Source: an uncultured Methanobrevibacter sp. (GTDB lineage Archaea > Methanobacteriota > Methanobacteria > Methanobacteriales > Methanobacteriaceae). From it: 64,000 nt of DNA. The stretch lies in assembly GCA_902794475.1 (NCBI GenBank), contig CADBHR010000001.1, forward strand, positions 1-64,000. The letters run 5' to 3'. Below, in pieces: positions 54,279 through 62,502 of this stretch (positions are counted from its first letter, which is position 1; each line of letters starts with the position of its first letter). Under the pieces are notes generated by a model. It was not told the origin of the DNA, ran no database searches, and was given only the letters and a program-made list of their open reading frames with translations. A program made the position numbers and the translations under genes.

Positions 54279-56651
54279 TTATGTCAGAATTTTTAAAAAC
54301 TCTTCAATCGCTTCTTTGTTATATTCTTCATAGCTTGATTTAAGCGGTTTGACTTTACCTTCAACAAAATCAGACATTCCTTTCAAGAGCCCCTCCTGTG
54401 AATTTTCAACCAAATGACCTCCATAAGAGCCCATGCTTTTAGTTGCTTCAATATCAGTTGCAATTATTGGAATGTCCAAAGTATCCGCTTCCATGATGAC
54501 CATAGGCCATCCTTCATGGAAAGATGATAAGATAAACAGGTCACATCTGGCCAAAATAGGCATCGGATTTGAAATGTTATTGATTAAAGTAATATTTTTG
54601 CCGCATTCAACAGAATCAACTAATCTACAAGTTTCATCAAATGAAACCCCATATCCTCCAATTATTATCAATTGGGAATCAGGATGATCCTTGCAAAATT
54701 CATTGAAAGCTTTAATTAATCTCTTATGGCCTTTTTCAGGGGAAAATCTGCCAATAGTAATGAATTTGTAGGCATCCTTTGATAACACCTCATGAATGTC
54801 ATTATTATAAACAACCGTATTTTCGTTAAGCTCGATTTCTTTTTTGGAGTTTTCCATGATTGATTTATAGTCATTTAAATTGTGAACAACTGAAACATTA
54901 TCCTTTCGTCCGCTGATTTTGCTTGTTGGTTCTATCAAACCTGGTGAAACCACACAGACATGATTAGCTTTCGAGTATGCCTCCTTTAAAATATTGAGGT
55001 TCTGATTTCCTTTGCATTTTGCCTCCTGAATCATGTCATTATGAACCCAAACGGATGAATTTAACCCGGATGATGCAAACATCAATGTCTCATCATGATT
55101 ATATCCATCAAAATCAATTACAGCATCAAACTTGACTGTTCCGAACTGTTTATCAAAGGACCTTTTAAACAATTTGTGAAGACTTTCCGGACAGTCTATT
55201 TCATCTTCTGAGAGATAAAATTTGTTATAATCCATTTTTTCCTTAACCGTTGGTGTCAAATTAAATCTTATGGGCAAGACCTCAACATTTTCAGGAATCA
55301 GCTCAAAGATCTCTTCATGATTTTCCAGTATATTCTCTTCCCATTGTTTGAATGTTATGAAAAAGTTATATTTTGTCCTATCAATACAATTTAGCAAATT
55401 AAAAAGAGATGAAGCAATACCGAACTTATACAACGCCCCAGCAAAGATTAAAATGTTGGGATTGTTATTTTCAATAGCCTTTTCACTGCAAACATTTTCA
55501 TCTAAAAAGATATGTCTGCAGATGTTTTGAACTGCATTCGGATTATCATACTGGCAAAATTTATCCAGAAATTCGGAATCGTCATAATTCTTAGGGGAAT
55601 TCAATTCAGTGACCAATTCATCAATTGTCTGCACTTTGGGAAACGGCAAATCAGACAATGGGAAATAGAATCCTCTATATGAGCAGTAATCTTCTTCATC
55701 ATAATTAAATAGAATAATTTTACGTCTAGTGTTTGCAAAATCAAAAAATACTGACGAGTAATCGGTTATCAATATATCTGCCAAATTAACGATATCATAG
55801 ATTTCATAGCCCTGAGGAAATGCTTTAATATGTTTGAATTTTTCAAAATCTATTTTTGCTTCGTTTAAAACATGTAATTTAGCGAATAATACCTGGTCAT
55901 CATTCAATTTCCCGTCAAGTTGTAATAAATAATTTTCAACATCACTTTTTTGACCCTCATTGTCACGGTCCATCAGGATTCCTCTGAATGTAGGCATATA
56001 AATAAATATCTCCTTGCCCTCCAAATCCAATAGCTTCCTTAAATCATTTGAATCGTTAAAGAAAATAGAATTGCGCGGATAACCTTCAAGCAATATCTTT
56101 CCGGGATAAATCCTTTCAATCATGTAAGAATTGAGCATCTTATCCATCATAAAATCATTCGGATATAACAGATAATCACTAGAAAGCAAAGGATGCTGCA
56201 CATTTCCGATTCTATGCTCTTCGGCAGTATTGTCCTTACCCATCACTTTCAATGGAGTTCCATGCCAAGTATTGACAAAAACCTGGCCTTCTCTTTTGAC
56301 ATATTTAGGTCTGATGCCCGAATCGGTAAAGATATATTTCGCCTTTTCCAGGGTTTTTGTGGCCATTGCCTCTTTAGTGATGATTTTATCAATTTTTAAG
56401 TTATAATTTTTCTGATATGCCTTTATTTTATCTACTACTTGGGGCTTTGCATGAACATGGATTTTTAAATCACCATATTTTCCAGTAGATAACTCTTCAG
56501 TTATCCTGAATATATTTCCAGTGAAATCAAGTCCGTCACGGGATTCCAAATAAACCAAATTATCGTCAATATCCTCATCATAATAATTATTAAAAATCAT
56601 GGAATTGACTGCACAATCCTTAAGATTACGTATTTTAGATTTAAACCCCAT
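54279..56651 (-). CDS. Fusion of CDP-glycerol glycerophosphotransferase and GT4 glycosyltransferase
   Basis: About 790 residues from ATG 56651 (MGFKSKIRN), with GTGAT three bases upstream and a start like MSFK/MGIK of LicD genes; the frame runs back to 56690 but that would overlap the next gene's stop. Residues about 60-380 are TagB/TagF-like (VNTWHGTPLKVMG, IYMPTFRG, LITDYSSVFFDFAN). Residues about 400-790 are GT4 (FITIGRFSPEKGHKRLI, LSSFHEGWPMVIMEA with the E-x7-E motif). This is the second glycerophosphotransferase-glycosyltransferase fusion of the island, but with the opposite order and a different GT fold. Confidence 0.85.
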   Translation of the reverse strand: MGFKSKIRNLKDCAVNSMIFNNYYDEDIDDNLVYLESRDGLDFTGNIFRITEELSTGKYGDLKIHVHAKPQVVDKIKAYQKNYNLKIDKIITKEAMATKTLEKAKYIFTDSGIRPKYVKREGQVFVNTWHGTPLKVMGKDNTAEEHRIGNVQHPLLSSDYLLYPNDFMMDKMLNSYMIERIYPGKILLEGYPRNSIFFNDSNDLRKLLDLEGKEIFIYMPTFRGILMDRDNEGQKSDVENYLLQLDGKLNDDQVLFAKLHVLNEAKIDFEKFKHIKAFPQGYEIYDIVNLADILITDYSSVFFDFANTRRKIILFNYDEEDYCSYRGFYFPLSDLPFPKVQTIDELVTELNSPKNYDDSEFLDKFCQYDNPNAVQNICRHIFLDENVCSEKAIENNNPNILIFAGALYKFGIASSLFNLLNCIDRTKYNFFITFKQWEENILENHEEIFELIPENVEVLPIRFNLTPTVKEKMDYNKFYLSEDEIDCPESLHKLFKRSFDKQFGTVKFDAVIDFDGYNHDETLMFASSGLNSSVWVHNDMIQEAKCKGNQNLNILKEAYSKANHVCVVSPGLIEPTSKISGRKDNVSVVHNLNDYKSIMENSKKEIELNENTVVYNNDIHEVLSKDAYKFITIGRFSPEKGHKRLIKAFNEFCKDHPDSQLIIIGGYGVSFDETCRLVDSVECGKNITLINNISNPMPILARCDLFILSSFHEGWPMVIMEADTLDIPIIATDIEATKSMGSYGGHLVENSQEGLLKGMSDFVEGKVKPLKSSYEEYNKEAIEEFLKILT

Positions 56652-56670
56652 TTTATCACAAAAAATAGTA

Positions 56671-57060
56671 TTAGTAACCGTAACCATCATCGATTACTAA
56701 TGAATCTACGCCATGATACTCCTTGTTGAATAAAGTTCCATTATAATTAGTGTGAACCGTATAATTTCCGTTGTTATATGTTGTTAAAACAACTGAAGCC
56801 CTACCTAAATCATCGGTTACAACATCATAATTATTTCCCCAACCTGAATCATCTAAAATCTTAATGTGAATAGGCTCACCGGGATAAACATTTCTATACT
56901 CATCAGTCAAGACTATTTGAAGCGCTTCCCCATTTTTCAATGAAGAATTACTAACCACATCAACTCTTGTGTTGTGGGAATTGGCCTGGATAAATAAAAA
57001 TCCTCCAATTACAATTATTAGAATTATAATCACTAAAGTAATAATGCTTTTTGATTTCAT
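56671..57060 (-). CDS. Small membrane-anchored Ig-like protein
   Basis: A 129-residue protein with one N-terminal hydrophobic segment (about 6-26, a signal or anchor) and an extracytoplasmic beta domain of about 95 residues (YPGEPIHIKILDDSG, TTYNNGNYTVH). The pattern resembles bacterial Ig-like domains in adhesin-like proteins of Methanobrevibacter, but this is one short domain. It lies 20 bases upstream of the TagF-GT4 gene and eight bases after the stress protein gene. Function unknown. Confidence 0.65.
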   Translation of the reverse strand: MKSKSIITLVIIILIIVIGGFLFIQANSHNTRVDVVSNSSLKNGEALQIVLTDEYRNVYPGEPIHIKILDDSGWGNNYDVVTDDLGRASVVLTTYNNGNYTVHTNYNGTLFNKEYHGVDSLVIDDGYGY

Positions 57061-57068
57061 ACTTTCAC

Positions 57069-57494
57069 CTAATCATTGTGAACCAATAGCACATCCCTAT
57101 CGCTTTTTTTAAGCACCTCTTCAGTTATACTGCCAAGCACGAATCTGTGAATTCCGCTCTTACCCGATGCGGATATAATAATTAAATCAACATCTTCTTT
57201 TTCTGCAACATTATTAATTTCTTCAGCCGGAAAACCAGTGACAACCATCTTTGTAACATTCATATCCTCATCAAATTTAGATGCCATACTATCTACAAAT
57301 CTATGGGCATCCTTTTTAAGTTTATCATTTACTTTTTTAACTTTCCTTCTGGATTGAAAAGCACTAGAGGTCAATCTACCTGCAACAGACAAAACAATTA
57401 CTTCACCATCTTCAGCAATTATATTCTTTACTCTTTCAACTTCCTGGTCTGCATAGGCCGAACCGTCTGTAGGTAATAATATTTTTTTATACAT
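57069..57494 (-). CDS. Universal stress protein (UspA family)
   Basis: A 141-residue UspA-fold protein. ILLPTDGSAYAD opens the fold and SGKSGIHRFVLGSITEEVL near the end is the ATP-binding pattern G-x2-G-x9-G-[ST]. Proteins of this family bind ATP and are induced by stress. GGTG lies seven or so bases before the ATG. It may be co-transcribed with the small Ig-like gene that follows. Confidence 0.9.
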   Translation of the reverse strand: MYKKILLPTDGSAYADQEVERVKNIIAEDGEVIVLSVAGRLTSSAFQSRRKVKKVNDKLKKDAHRFVDSMASKFDEDMNVTKMVVTGFPAEEINNVAEKEDVDLIIISASGKSGIHRFVLGSITEEVLKKSDRDVLLVHND

Positions 57495-57587
57495 ATGCTT
57501 GCACCTTTATTATATAAAAATAATTATTGATTTCATAGTTAATAATATTTTAGTGAAAATGAAATATTTGTGAAAAATGAGCATTCT

Positions 57588-57605
57588 AAAAAAAATTAAA
57601 AAAAG
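57588..57605 (-). terminator. Oligo-T terminator after the glutathione peroxidase gene
   Basis: Two A-runs (57588-57595 and 57598-57605) give T-runs on the reverse strand just after the peroxidase stop at 57610. Confidence 0.5.
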
Positions 57606-57609
57606 AAGA

Positions 57610-58149
57610 TTATAAAAGAGATTTTATAGCTTCTTTTACATCACTTAAATCTTCAGTTGGTTCGAATCTGCGAACCGCATTGCCTTCTCGGTCAACTAAA
57701 AACTTAGTGAAATTCCACTTGATGTCATTGTTGTCCTTGTAATGTCTGTCCATCATCTTGACAACAAGCTTAAGCTTTCCAGCACCTTTACCAGTCAAAC
57801 CAACAAAAGGCTGTTCATTCTTAAGATATTCAAATAATGGAGAGGCATCTTCACCGTTAACATCAACCTTTTCAAAGATTGTGTATGGAACAAGCCATTT
57901 GGATCGGCAAACTTCAGTGATTTCTTCAGTTGTTCCCGGTGCCTGACCTCCGAATTGATTGCATGGGAAATCAAGGATTTCAAAACCTTGCTCGTTGAAT
58001 TCGGCATATATTTCGTTTAATTCTGTGTATTGTGGAGTAAAACCACATTTTGTTGCTGAGTTTACTATTAAAAGTACTTTGTCTTTGTATTGTGATAGTG
58101 AAACTGTATTTCCGTCACCATCTTTTACTTCAAAATCATATACTGACAT
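57610..58149 (-). CDS. Glutathione peroxidase family protein (Cys type)
   Basis: A 179-residue thiol peroxidase of the GPx family. VNSATKCGFTPQY holds the peroxidatic Cys (about 35) where some animal enzymes use selenocysteine, FPCNQFGGQAPG is the second signature and IKWNFTKFLV supplies the Trp and Asn of the active site. Methanogens lack glutathione, so the reductant is more likely thioredoxin; that is inference. GGAGG precedes the ATG. Oxygen defence fits a host-associated anaerobe. Confidence 0.92.
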   Translation of the reverse strand: MSVYDFEVKDGDGNTVSLSQYKDKVLLIVNSATKCGFTPQYTELNEIYAEFNEQGFEILDFPCNQFGGQAPGTTEEITEVCRSKWLVPYTIFEKVDVNGEDASPLFEYLKNEQPFVGLTGKGAGKLKLVVKMMDRHYKDNNDIKWNFTKFLVDREGNAVRRFEPTEDLSDVKEAIKSLL

Positions 58150-58210
58150 AAAATGCCTCCTTGAAATTAAATTAACATTGAATCTATTTAAACCTATTGC
58201 TAAAAAAAAC

Positions 58211-58220
58211 TATAAATTAT
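58211..58220 (+). promoter_or_regulatory. TATA box for a leaderless cation transporter transcript
   Basis: TATAAATTAT spans -31 to -22 from the ATG at 58242, and no Shine-Dalgarno sequence lies between, so transcription probably starts at or next to the start codon. Confidence 0.55.
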
Positions 58221-58241
58221 GCTAAAATAAGATTTTAATAT

Positions 58242-59333
58242 ATGACAAGACAAGACAAAATAATAAAAACCAGTGTGATAGGAATAGTCGTCAACCTAAT
58301 TCTTGTTGCATTCAAGGCATTTGTTGGAATAGTGACAAATTCCATTGCAATTACATTGGATGCCGTCAATAACCTGACTGATGCGTTGTCTTCCATCATT
58401 ACAATAATTGGGGTGAAACTTGCCAATAAACCCCGTGACAAAAAACACCCATACGGGTATGGACGTATAGAATACATTTCATCTGCAATCATTGCGGCAA
58501 TCGTCTTATGGGCAGGAGTAACCGCATTCATGGAATCATGGCCCAAGATTTTTACCCCTGATGCTACAAACTACACCACCGTTTCACTTGTAATCATTGC
58601 AGTTGCCGTTATAGTAAAACTTGCATTGGGCCAATATGTGAAGCGTGTTGGTAAGGATATCAATTCACAGGCACTTGTAGCTTCCGGAAGCGATGCACTT
58701 TTTGATTCGATACTGTCACTGTCAACATTGCTTGCAGCAATAATCTCCATATATTTCCACATTTCACTTGAAGGGATTCTTGGAGTCGTCATATCCCTAG
58801 TAATCATTAAAGCAGGTGCCGATATGATTAAAGAAGTAGCCGACAGCATAATCGGTGAAAGAATCGATTCAGATTTATCCAAAAAAATCAAAAAGTCAAT
58901 ACGCGAACTGCCTGAAGTTTATGGAGCCTATGACTTGAGTCTGCATAATTACGGACCTGAAAAGATGTCAGGATCTGTACACATTGAAGTTGATGATACG
59001 CTAACTGCATTGGATATTCACAAGCTAACAAGAGCATTGCAACTAAAAATTTATGAGGAATTTACTATTTTCCTTACTGTTGGAATATATGCAAGAAATG
59101 ACAAATATGAGGATGTTCGCAACTATTTAGAAGAGATCATAAGCGAATATGAAGAAATACTTGAAATTCACGGATTTATAGTTATTGAAGAACAAAATCT
59201 CGTAATGTTTGACATCATCATGGAATTTGGTGCTGATAGGGAAATGATTGAAAACGAAATACGGGAAAAACTTAAATCAAAATATCCTCAGTTCAACTAT
59301 GAAATGATTGATGATTACGATGTGAGTGATTAA
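58242..59333 (+). CDS. Cation diffusion facilitator family transporter
   Basis: A 363-residue metal efflux protein. About five or six membrane helices (residues 10-215) include ITLDAVNNLTDALSS, the metal-binding Asp pair, and HPYGYGRIEYIS, the family signature; a second metal helix has SGSDALFDS. A cytoplasmic domain (about 215-363) follows. Asn in DAVNNLTD stands where zinc exporters have His (HxxxD), which suggests manganese or iron preference; this is inferred. Confidence 0.9.
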   Translation: MTRQDKIIKTSVIGIVVNLILVAFKAFVGIVTNSIAITLDAVNNLTDALSSIITIIGVKLANKPRDKKHPYGYGRIEYISSAIIAAIVLWAGVTAFMESWPKIFTPDATNYTTVSLVIIAVAVIVKLALGQYVKRVGKDINSQALVASGSDALFDSILSLSTLLAAIISIYFHISLEGILGVVISLVIIKAGADMIKEVADSIIGERIDSDLSKKIKKSIRELPEVYGAYDLSLHNYGPEKMSGSVHIEVDDTLTALDIHKLTRALQLKIYEEFTIFLTVGIYARNDKYEDVRNYLEEIISEYEEILEIHGFIVIEEQNLVMFDIIMEFGADREMIENEIREKLKSKYPQFNYEMIDDYDVSD

Positions 59334-59375
59334 TATATACTAGTTTAGACAAATAATATATCAAGGTGATAAACA

Positions 59376-59756
59376 ATGGAAAAAAATAAAATTGTTTTAA
59401 TTGCTATTGCAATTCTCGTGATTGTACTTTTAGCAGTTGGAATTTATATTGCCACCACTAACAGTGATTCATCAGTAAATAATGTTACTGCTAATAACAC
59501 TACTAAAAATACAACAGTTAATAACACAAATCATGTCATTATGATTGATAAAAACGGTAATGCTACAAATGACACTGTTGTTGGAGACAATTCACCAAGA
59601 AACGACACAAAGACTAACAATACAACTGCAAGGGTATATAATCCTCAAACCGATTCATATGTAACTGTAGTCGGCGAAGGTTATGACGTTGAAGTTGACA
59701 GATGGTACACATACGATACAGATGGTGTAAGATACTACAATACAAGAATTAAATAA
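59376..59756 (+). CDS. Small secreted or membrane-anchored Asn/Thr-rich protein
   Basis: A 126-residue protein with an N-terminal hydrophobic segment (about 7-27), then an Asn/Thr-rich stretch (about 31-85) with many N-x-[ST] sites for N-glycosylation, and a short C-terminal part rich in Tyr and Asp (VEVDRWYTYDTDGVRYY). GGTGAT lies five bases before the ATG. It follows the cation transporter by 42 bases. No known domain is recognised; a surface protein is inferred. Confidence 0.65.
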   Translation: MEKNKIVLIAIAILVIVLLAVGIYIATTNSDSSVNNVTANNTTKNTTVNNTNHVIMIDKNGNATNDTVVGDNSPRNDTKTNNTTARVYNPQTDSYVTVVGEGYDVEVDRWYTYDTDGVRYYNTRIK

Positions 59757-59763
59757 TTTTAAT

Positions 59764-59780
59764 TCTTTCTTTTTTTATTT
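59764..59780 (+). terminator. T-rich terminator between convergent small genes
   Basis: The run CTTTCTTTTTTTATTTT follows the stop at 59756 and overlaps the last codons of the reverse gene at 59775. Fits an oligo-T terminator for the forward gene. Confidence 0.4.
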
Positions 59781-60068
59781 TATGAATATGGAATTTGTCA
59801 AATTATCCCTATATGTTGTTTCATCCCTCAGCGATTCGATGTGATGGATGACATTCAATTTCAAATCCTCTAATTTTATACGGATTTCTATATCATTGAA
59901 ATCCACCTGAAACTGAAACAGATATTTCACTTCCATATCATAGTCATATATTGCCCAATTAGGTCCATTAATGTCTAAAAGTTGAATGGACCACCTATTC
60001 ATGATTTTGGTGATTTGTGAGGTTACATCGTCAACGTCAAAGTTTTCATCAAGAAAAATTTCCTTCAT
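59775..60068 (-). CDS. Small protein of unknown function (97 residues)
   Basis: A 97-residue protein with mixed helix and strand, no signal or membrane helix. The middle has NGPNWAIYDYDMEVKYLFQFQVD. Its ATG overlaps the TGA of the upstream 97-residue gene (60065-60068), so the two are coupled and may form a complex. Not recognised. Confidence 0.6.
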   Translation of the reverse strand: MKEIFLDENFDVDDVTSQITKIMNRWSIQLLDINGPNWAIYDYDMEVKYLFQFQVDFNDIEIRIKLEDLKLNVIHHIESLRDETTYRDNLTNSIFIK

Positions 60069-60358
60069 TGATACAGATCCTCAGATTCGTTTTGAGGAGC
60101 AAAATTAAGCTCGATTTCATCACGGTTGAATATGCCGAATGTGGTAATTTCACTTTTGCGAATGCTTAGTGCCTGACCCTCATTATTATCCTCAATTGAT
60201 ATCAAACTGACATTGAGCCATTCATCATCCTCGGAAAGGTAAGAGCAAGGCTCGAATAACTGAAATTTAGTAATAATTGTTAAAAGCAAGTCACTGATGT
60301 CTGCACTTTTACCTGTGTGTTCCTGATTTAGGTTTAAAATTTTGTCTTTCACATTCAT
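60065..60358 (-). CDS. Small protein of unknown function (97 residues), coupled partner
   Basis: A 97-residue soluble protein with an acidic composition and no motif I recognise. It ends in an ATGA overlap with the next gene and starts 65 bases after the stop of the zinc-ribbon/HExxH gene, all on the reverse strand, so the three may be one transcript. Confidence 0.55.
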   Translation of the reverse strand: MNVKDKILNLNQEHTGKSADISDLLLTIITKFQLFEPCSYLSEDDEWLNVSLISIEDNNEGQALSIRKSEITTFGIFNRDEIELNFAPQNESEDLYQ

Positions 60359-60423
60359 GAATGTAGTTATGTTGTTAAAATATAAGTCATTTTCTAAAGT
60401 GAAAATTTAATTTTAGATAACAT

Positions 60424-61668
60424 CTATCCTTCATGAATGGAGACGAGTCGGCCAATGTTTGAAGCAGCAACTTCACATCCGTCATTTAAAATCAGCCAGA
60501 TAGCCTTAATGAAACCTTCATCATTAAGAATTTGACAGTTTTCCAATACCAATGCTGCATAATTTGGCCTATCCAAAACATCAATTAAAAATTGTTCCTT
60601 TATTTCTTCACGCATTTCCTTGTCAATCAAAGATTCCAATATTTCCTTAATGGACACCGCAAAGGTATTTCCAATAGATTTTGTAATTTCAATTTCGTCT
60701 TTTGTCATTTCCCCATCCATTCTTTGTTCAATTTGAGTAAAGGAAGAGTAATCCTGAAAGCCGAAAATCGTAAAGCGTCCCTCAACGTTATGGGCAGCGT
60801 ATTCATCAATCAATTGGGTGAAATGGGTATATGACAATATAAATGTAACTAATGATTCAGTGAGGGAGTTTCGAGTGGAGTCCAATAATTTGCAAAGAAT
60901 ATGAATCAGTATTTCCTGGATTAAAAAATGAGACAATTCATGAATCAGAGTAGTGATTTGAAGGGATTTGGTTTGTCTGTCGTCAATGAAAATGGTGTCT
61001 GATTCAAAATAACCCAACTGACTTCCAGATGACTTGAATTCCACTTTAACAAAGGATTTTATAAACAATATTATTTTTTCAAGGATGTCAAGCTCATCAA
61101 AGTCTATCTCATTATCCTTAACCAAACTATTAAAATACACAAAAGCCTGGGATTTGATATCATGCAGAATAGTCGAATAATCGTCGATTGTAAAATCAAA
61201 TTCATTAATTTTTATGAGATTGTTCCCATTTAACAATTCTTCAAAGGACTTGTAATCATTTTGCCCATTGAATATGAAATGGGGATTTGATTCTATATCT
61301 CCAACATCAATCTTATCGGAAAATTCTTTGAGATGAACCAGACAGTGACGGCAGACAATTTCCTCCTTTGGATATCTGAGACCACATTTGGGACAATATT
61401 TGGAAAGTGTTGCCTCATCTAATGAAGATTTTAAAACAGCTTTGTCCTTTTCTACAACTTCATCAAAACTGTAATTATAATCCAGTTCATTGACAACATC
61501 AGCATCAATGCGGGACTCCTTGTATGAATCTTTATCCAATGAAACCTCTTTAAAATAACATTTTGAAAACATTAACGGCTTATATTCTTTTAAAACCTCT
61601 TTAATCAATTTTGATTTTTCACTATCCTCTCGACTATATCTTGACAGATTATTAATATTTCCGGTCAT
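60424..61668 (-). CDS. Zinc-ribbon protein with HELSH metallopeptidase-like motif
   Basis: About 414 residues from ATG 61668, with GGGGAT four bases upstream; a GTG at 61680 lies in that site and would add four residues. A zinc ribbon CPKCGLRYPKEEIVCRHC sits near residues 93-110. TTLIHELSHFLIQEIL (about 236-251) carries HExxH, the zinc ligand and catalytic Glu of metallopeptidases, and INDEYAAHN-type acidic residues follow (LIDEYAAHNVEG). It is not a known family to me. Proteolysis is a possibility, not shown. Confidence 0.6.
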   Translation of the reverse strand: MTGNINNLSRYSREDSEKSKLIKEVLKEYKPLMFSKCYFKEVSLDKDSYKESRIDADVVNELDYNYSFDEVVEKDKAVLKSSLDEATLSKYCPKCGLRYPKEEIVCRHCLVHLKEFSDKIDVGDIESNPHFIFNGQNDYKSFEELLNGNNLIKINEFDFTIDDYSTILHDIKSQAFVYFNSLVKDNEIDFDELDILEKIILFIKSFVKVEFKSSGSQLGYFESDTIFIDDRQTKSLQITTLIHELSHFLIQEILIHILCKLLDSTRNSLTESLVTFILSYTHFTQLIDEYAAHNVEGRFTIFGFQDYSSFTQIEQRMDGEMTKDEIEITKSIGNTFAVSIKEILESLIDKEMREEIKEQFLIDVLDRPNYAALVLENCQILNDEGFIKAIWLILNDGCEVAASNIGRLVSIHEG

Positions 61669-61750
61669 GAAAATCCCCACAAGTTGATAATATTTTTAAC
61701 TTAATTACTTAAAAATTTTTCACAAAATCCGATAAATTAGAAAACTTTAA

Positions 61751-61759
61751 TTTATAATG
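61751..61759 (+). promoter_or_regulatory. TATA box for the mtxX-uppS-tatD transcript
   Basis: TTTATAATG spans about -29 to -21 from the mtxX ATG at 61780; no ribosome-binding site lies before the ATG, so a leaderless transcript is likely. A second TATA-like run at 61761-61770 is too close. Confidence 0.45.
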
Positions 61760-61779
61760 AAATATATATAATTAAATTA

Positions 61780-62493
61780 ATGAAAACAATAGCTATTGGT
61801 GTTGGTGAAAACGAAAATATCATACAAGCTTGTCATATTTTCAAAGAAAAACACCCAAAAACGGATATAAAATTAATATATAGTGATGATGACTTGATAA
61901 AAGCTGTCTTAGACAATAATATCGATGCAGTAGTTCGTGGGTCCCTTCCTGCCTCCAATATCATGCAATATCTCAAGAAACAGTACCCGAAACTATCAAG
62001 AGCAACATATGTTAATGGAAATGGACATGAGTTTCTATTGTCTCCCGTTGGGATTGATGAGGGAAATACCATTGATGAAAAATATGAAATCGTTCTTAAC
62101 TGTATTGATTTTCTTAAAAAAGTAGACAAAAAACCTAAAATCGCAATTTTAGCCGAAGGAAGGGAAGATGACTTTGGAAGAGGTAGTGAAGTATCAAATT
62201 CAATAATCGACAGCAAAAAATTAACAAAACTAATTCAGGAAAATACTTCAGAAGATGTTGAAAATTACTTTATTTTAATAGAAAAAGCCATAAACAGCAA
62301 ATCCAATATTATCATCGCTCCTAACGGACGAGTGGGAAACATAATTTTCAGAACACTTGTTCTTCTTAATTCATGGCCAAGTCATGGAGCTGTAACATTC
62401 GGCATGGATAAGATTTACATTGATACAAGCCGAGACCAAAGCATTGATGGATATATCCGTAGTTTAATATTAGCAGATGAATTATCAAGATAA
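61780..62493 (+). CDS. mtxX: Methanogenesis marker protein 4 (MtxX)
   Basis: A 237-residue protein of the MtxX family (methanogen marker protein 4), found throughout methanogens and distantly like phosphate acyltransferases. Recognisable stretches are IGVGENENIIQACH at the start, DAVVRGSLPASNIM, FLLSPVGIDEG and PNGRVGNIIFRTLVL. The biochemical role is unsettled. The TAA stop overlaps the ribosome-binding site of uppS by one or two bases, so the genes are coupled. Confidence 0.85.
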   Translation: MKTIAIGVGENENIIQACHIFKEKHPKTDIKLIYSDDDLIKAVLDNNIDAVVRGSLPASNIMQYLKKQYPKLSRATYVNGNGHEFLLSPVGIDEGNTIDEKYEIVLNCIDFLKKVDKKPKIAILAEGREDDFGRGSEVSNSIIDSKKLTKLIQENTSEDVENYFILIEKAINSKSNIIIAPNGRVGNIIFRTLVLLNSWPSHGAVTFGMDKIYIDTSRDQSIDGYIRSLILADELSR

Positions 62494-62502
62494 GTGATGA
62501 AA

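Noticed and set aside
58235-58891. Reverse frames opposite the cation transporter (58235-58546 and 58571-58891)
   Set aside because: Antisense to clear transporter helices; composition mirrors the membrane segments.
61833-62216. Reverse 127-codon frame opposite mtxX
   Set aside because: Antisense to a recognised gene; no ribosome-binding site or promoter.
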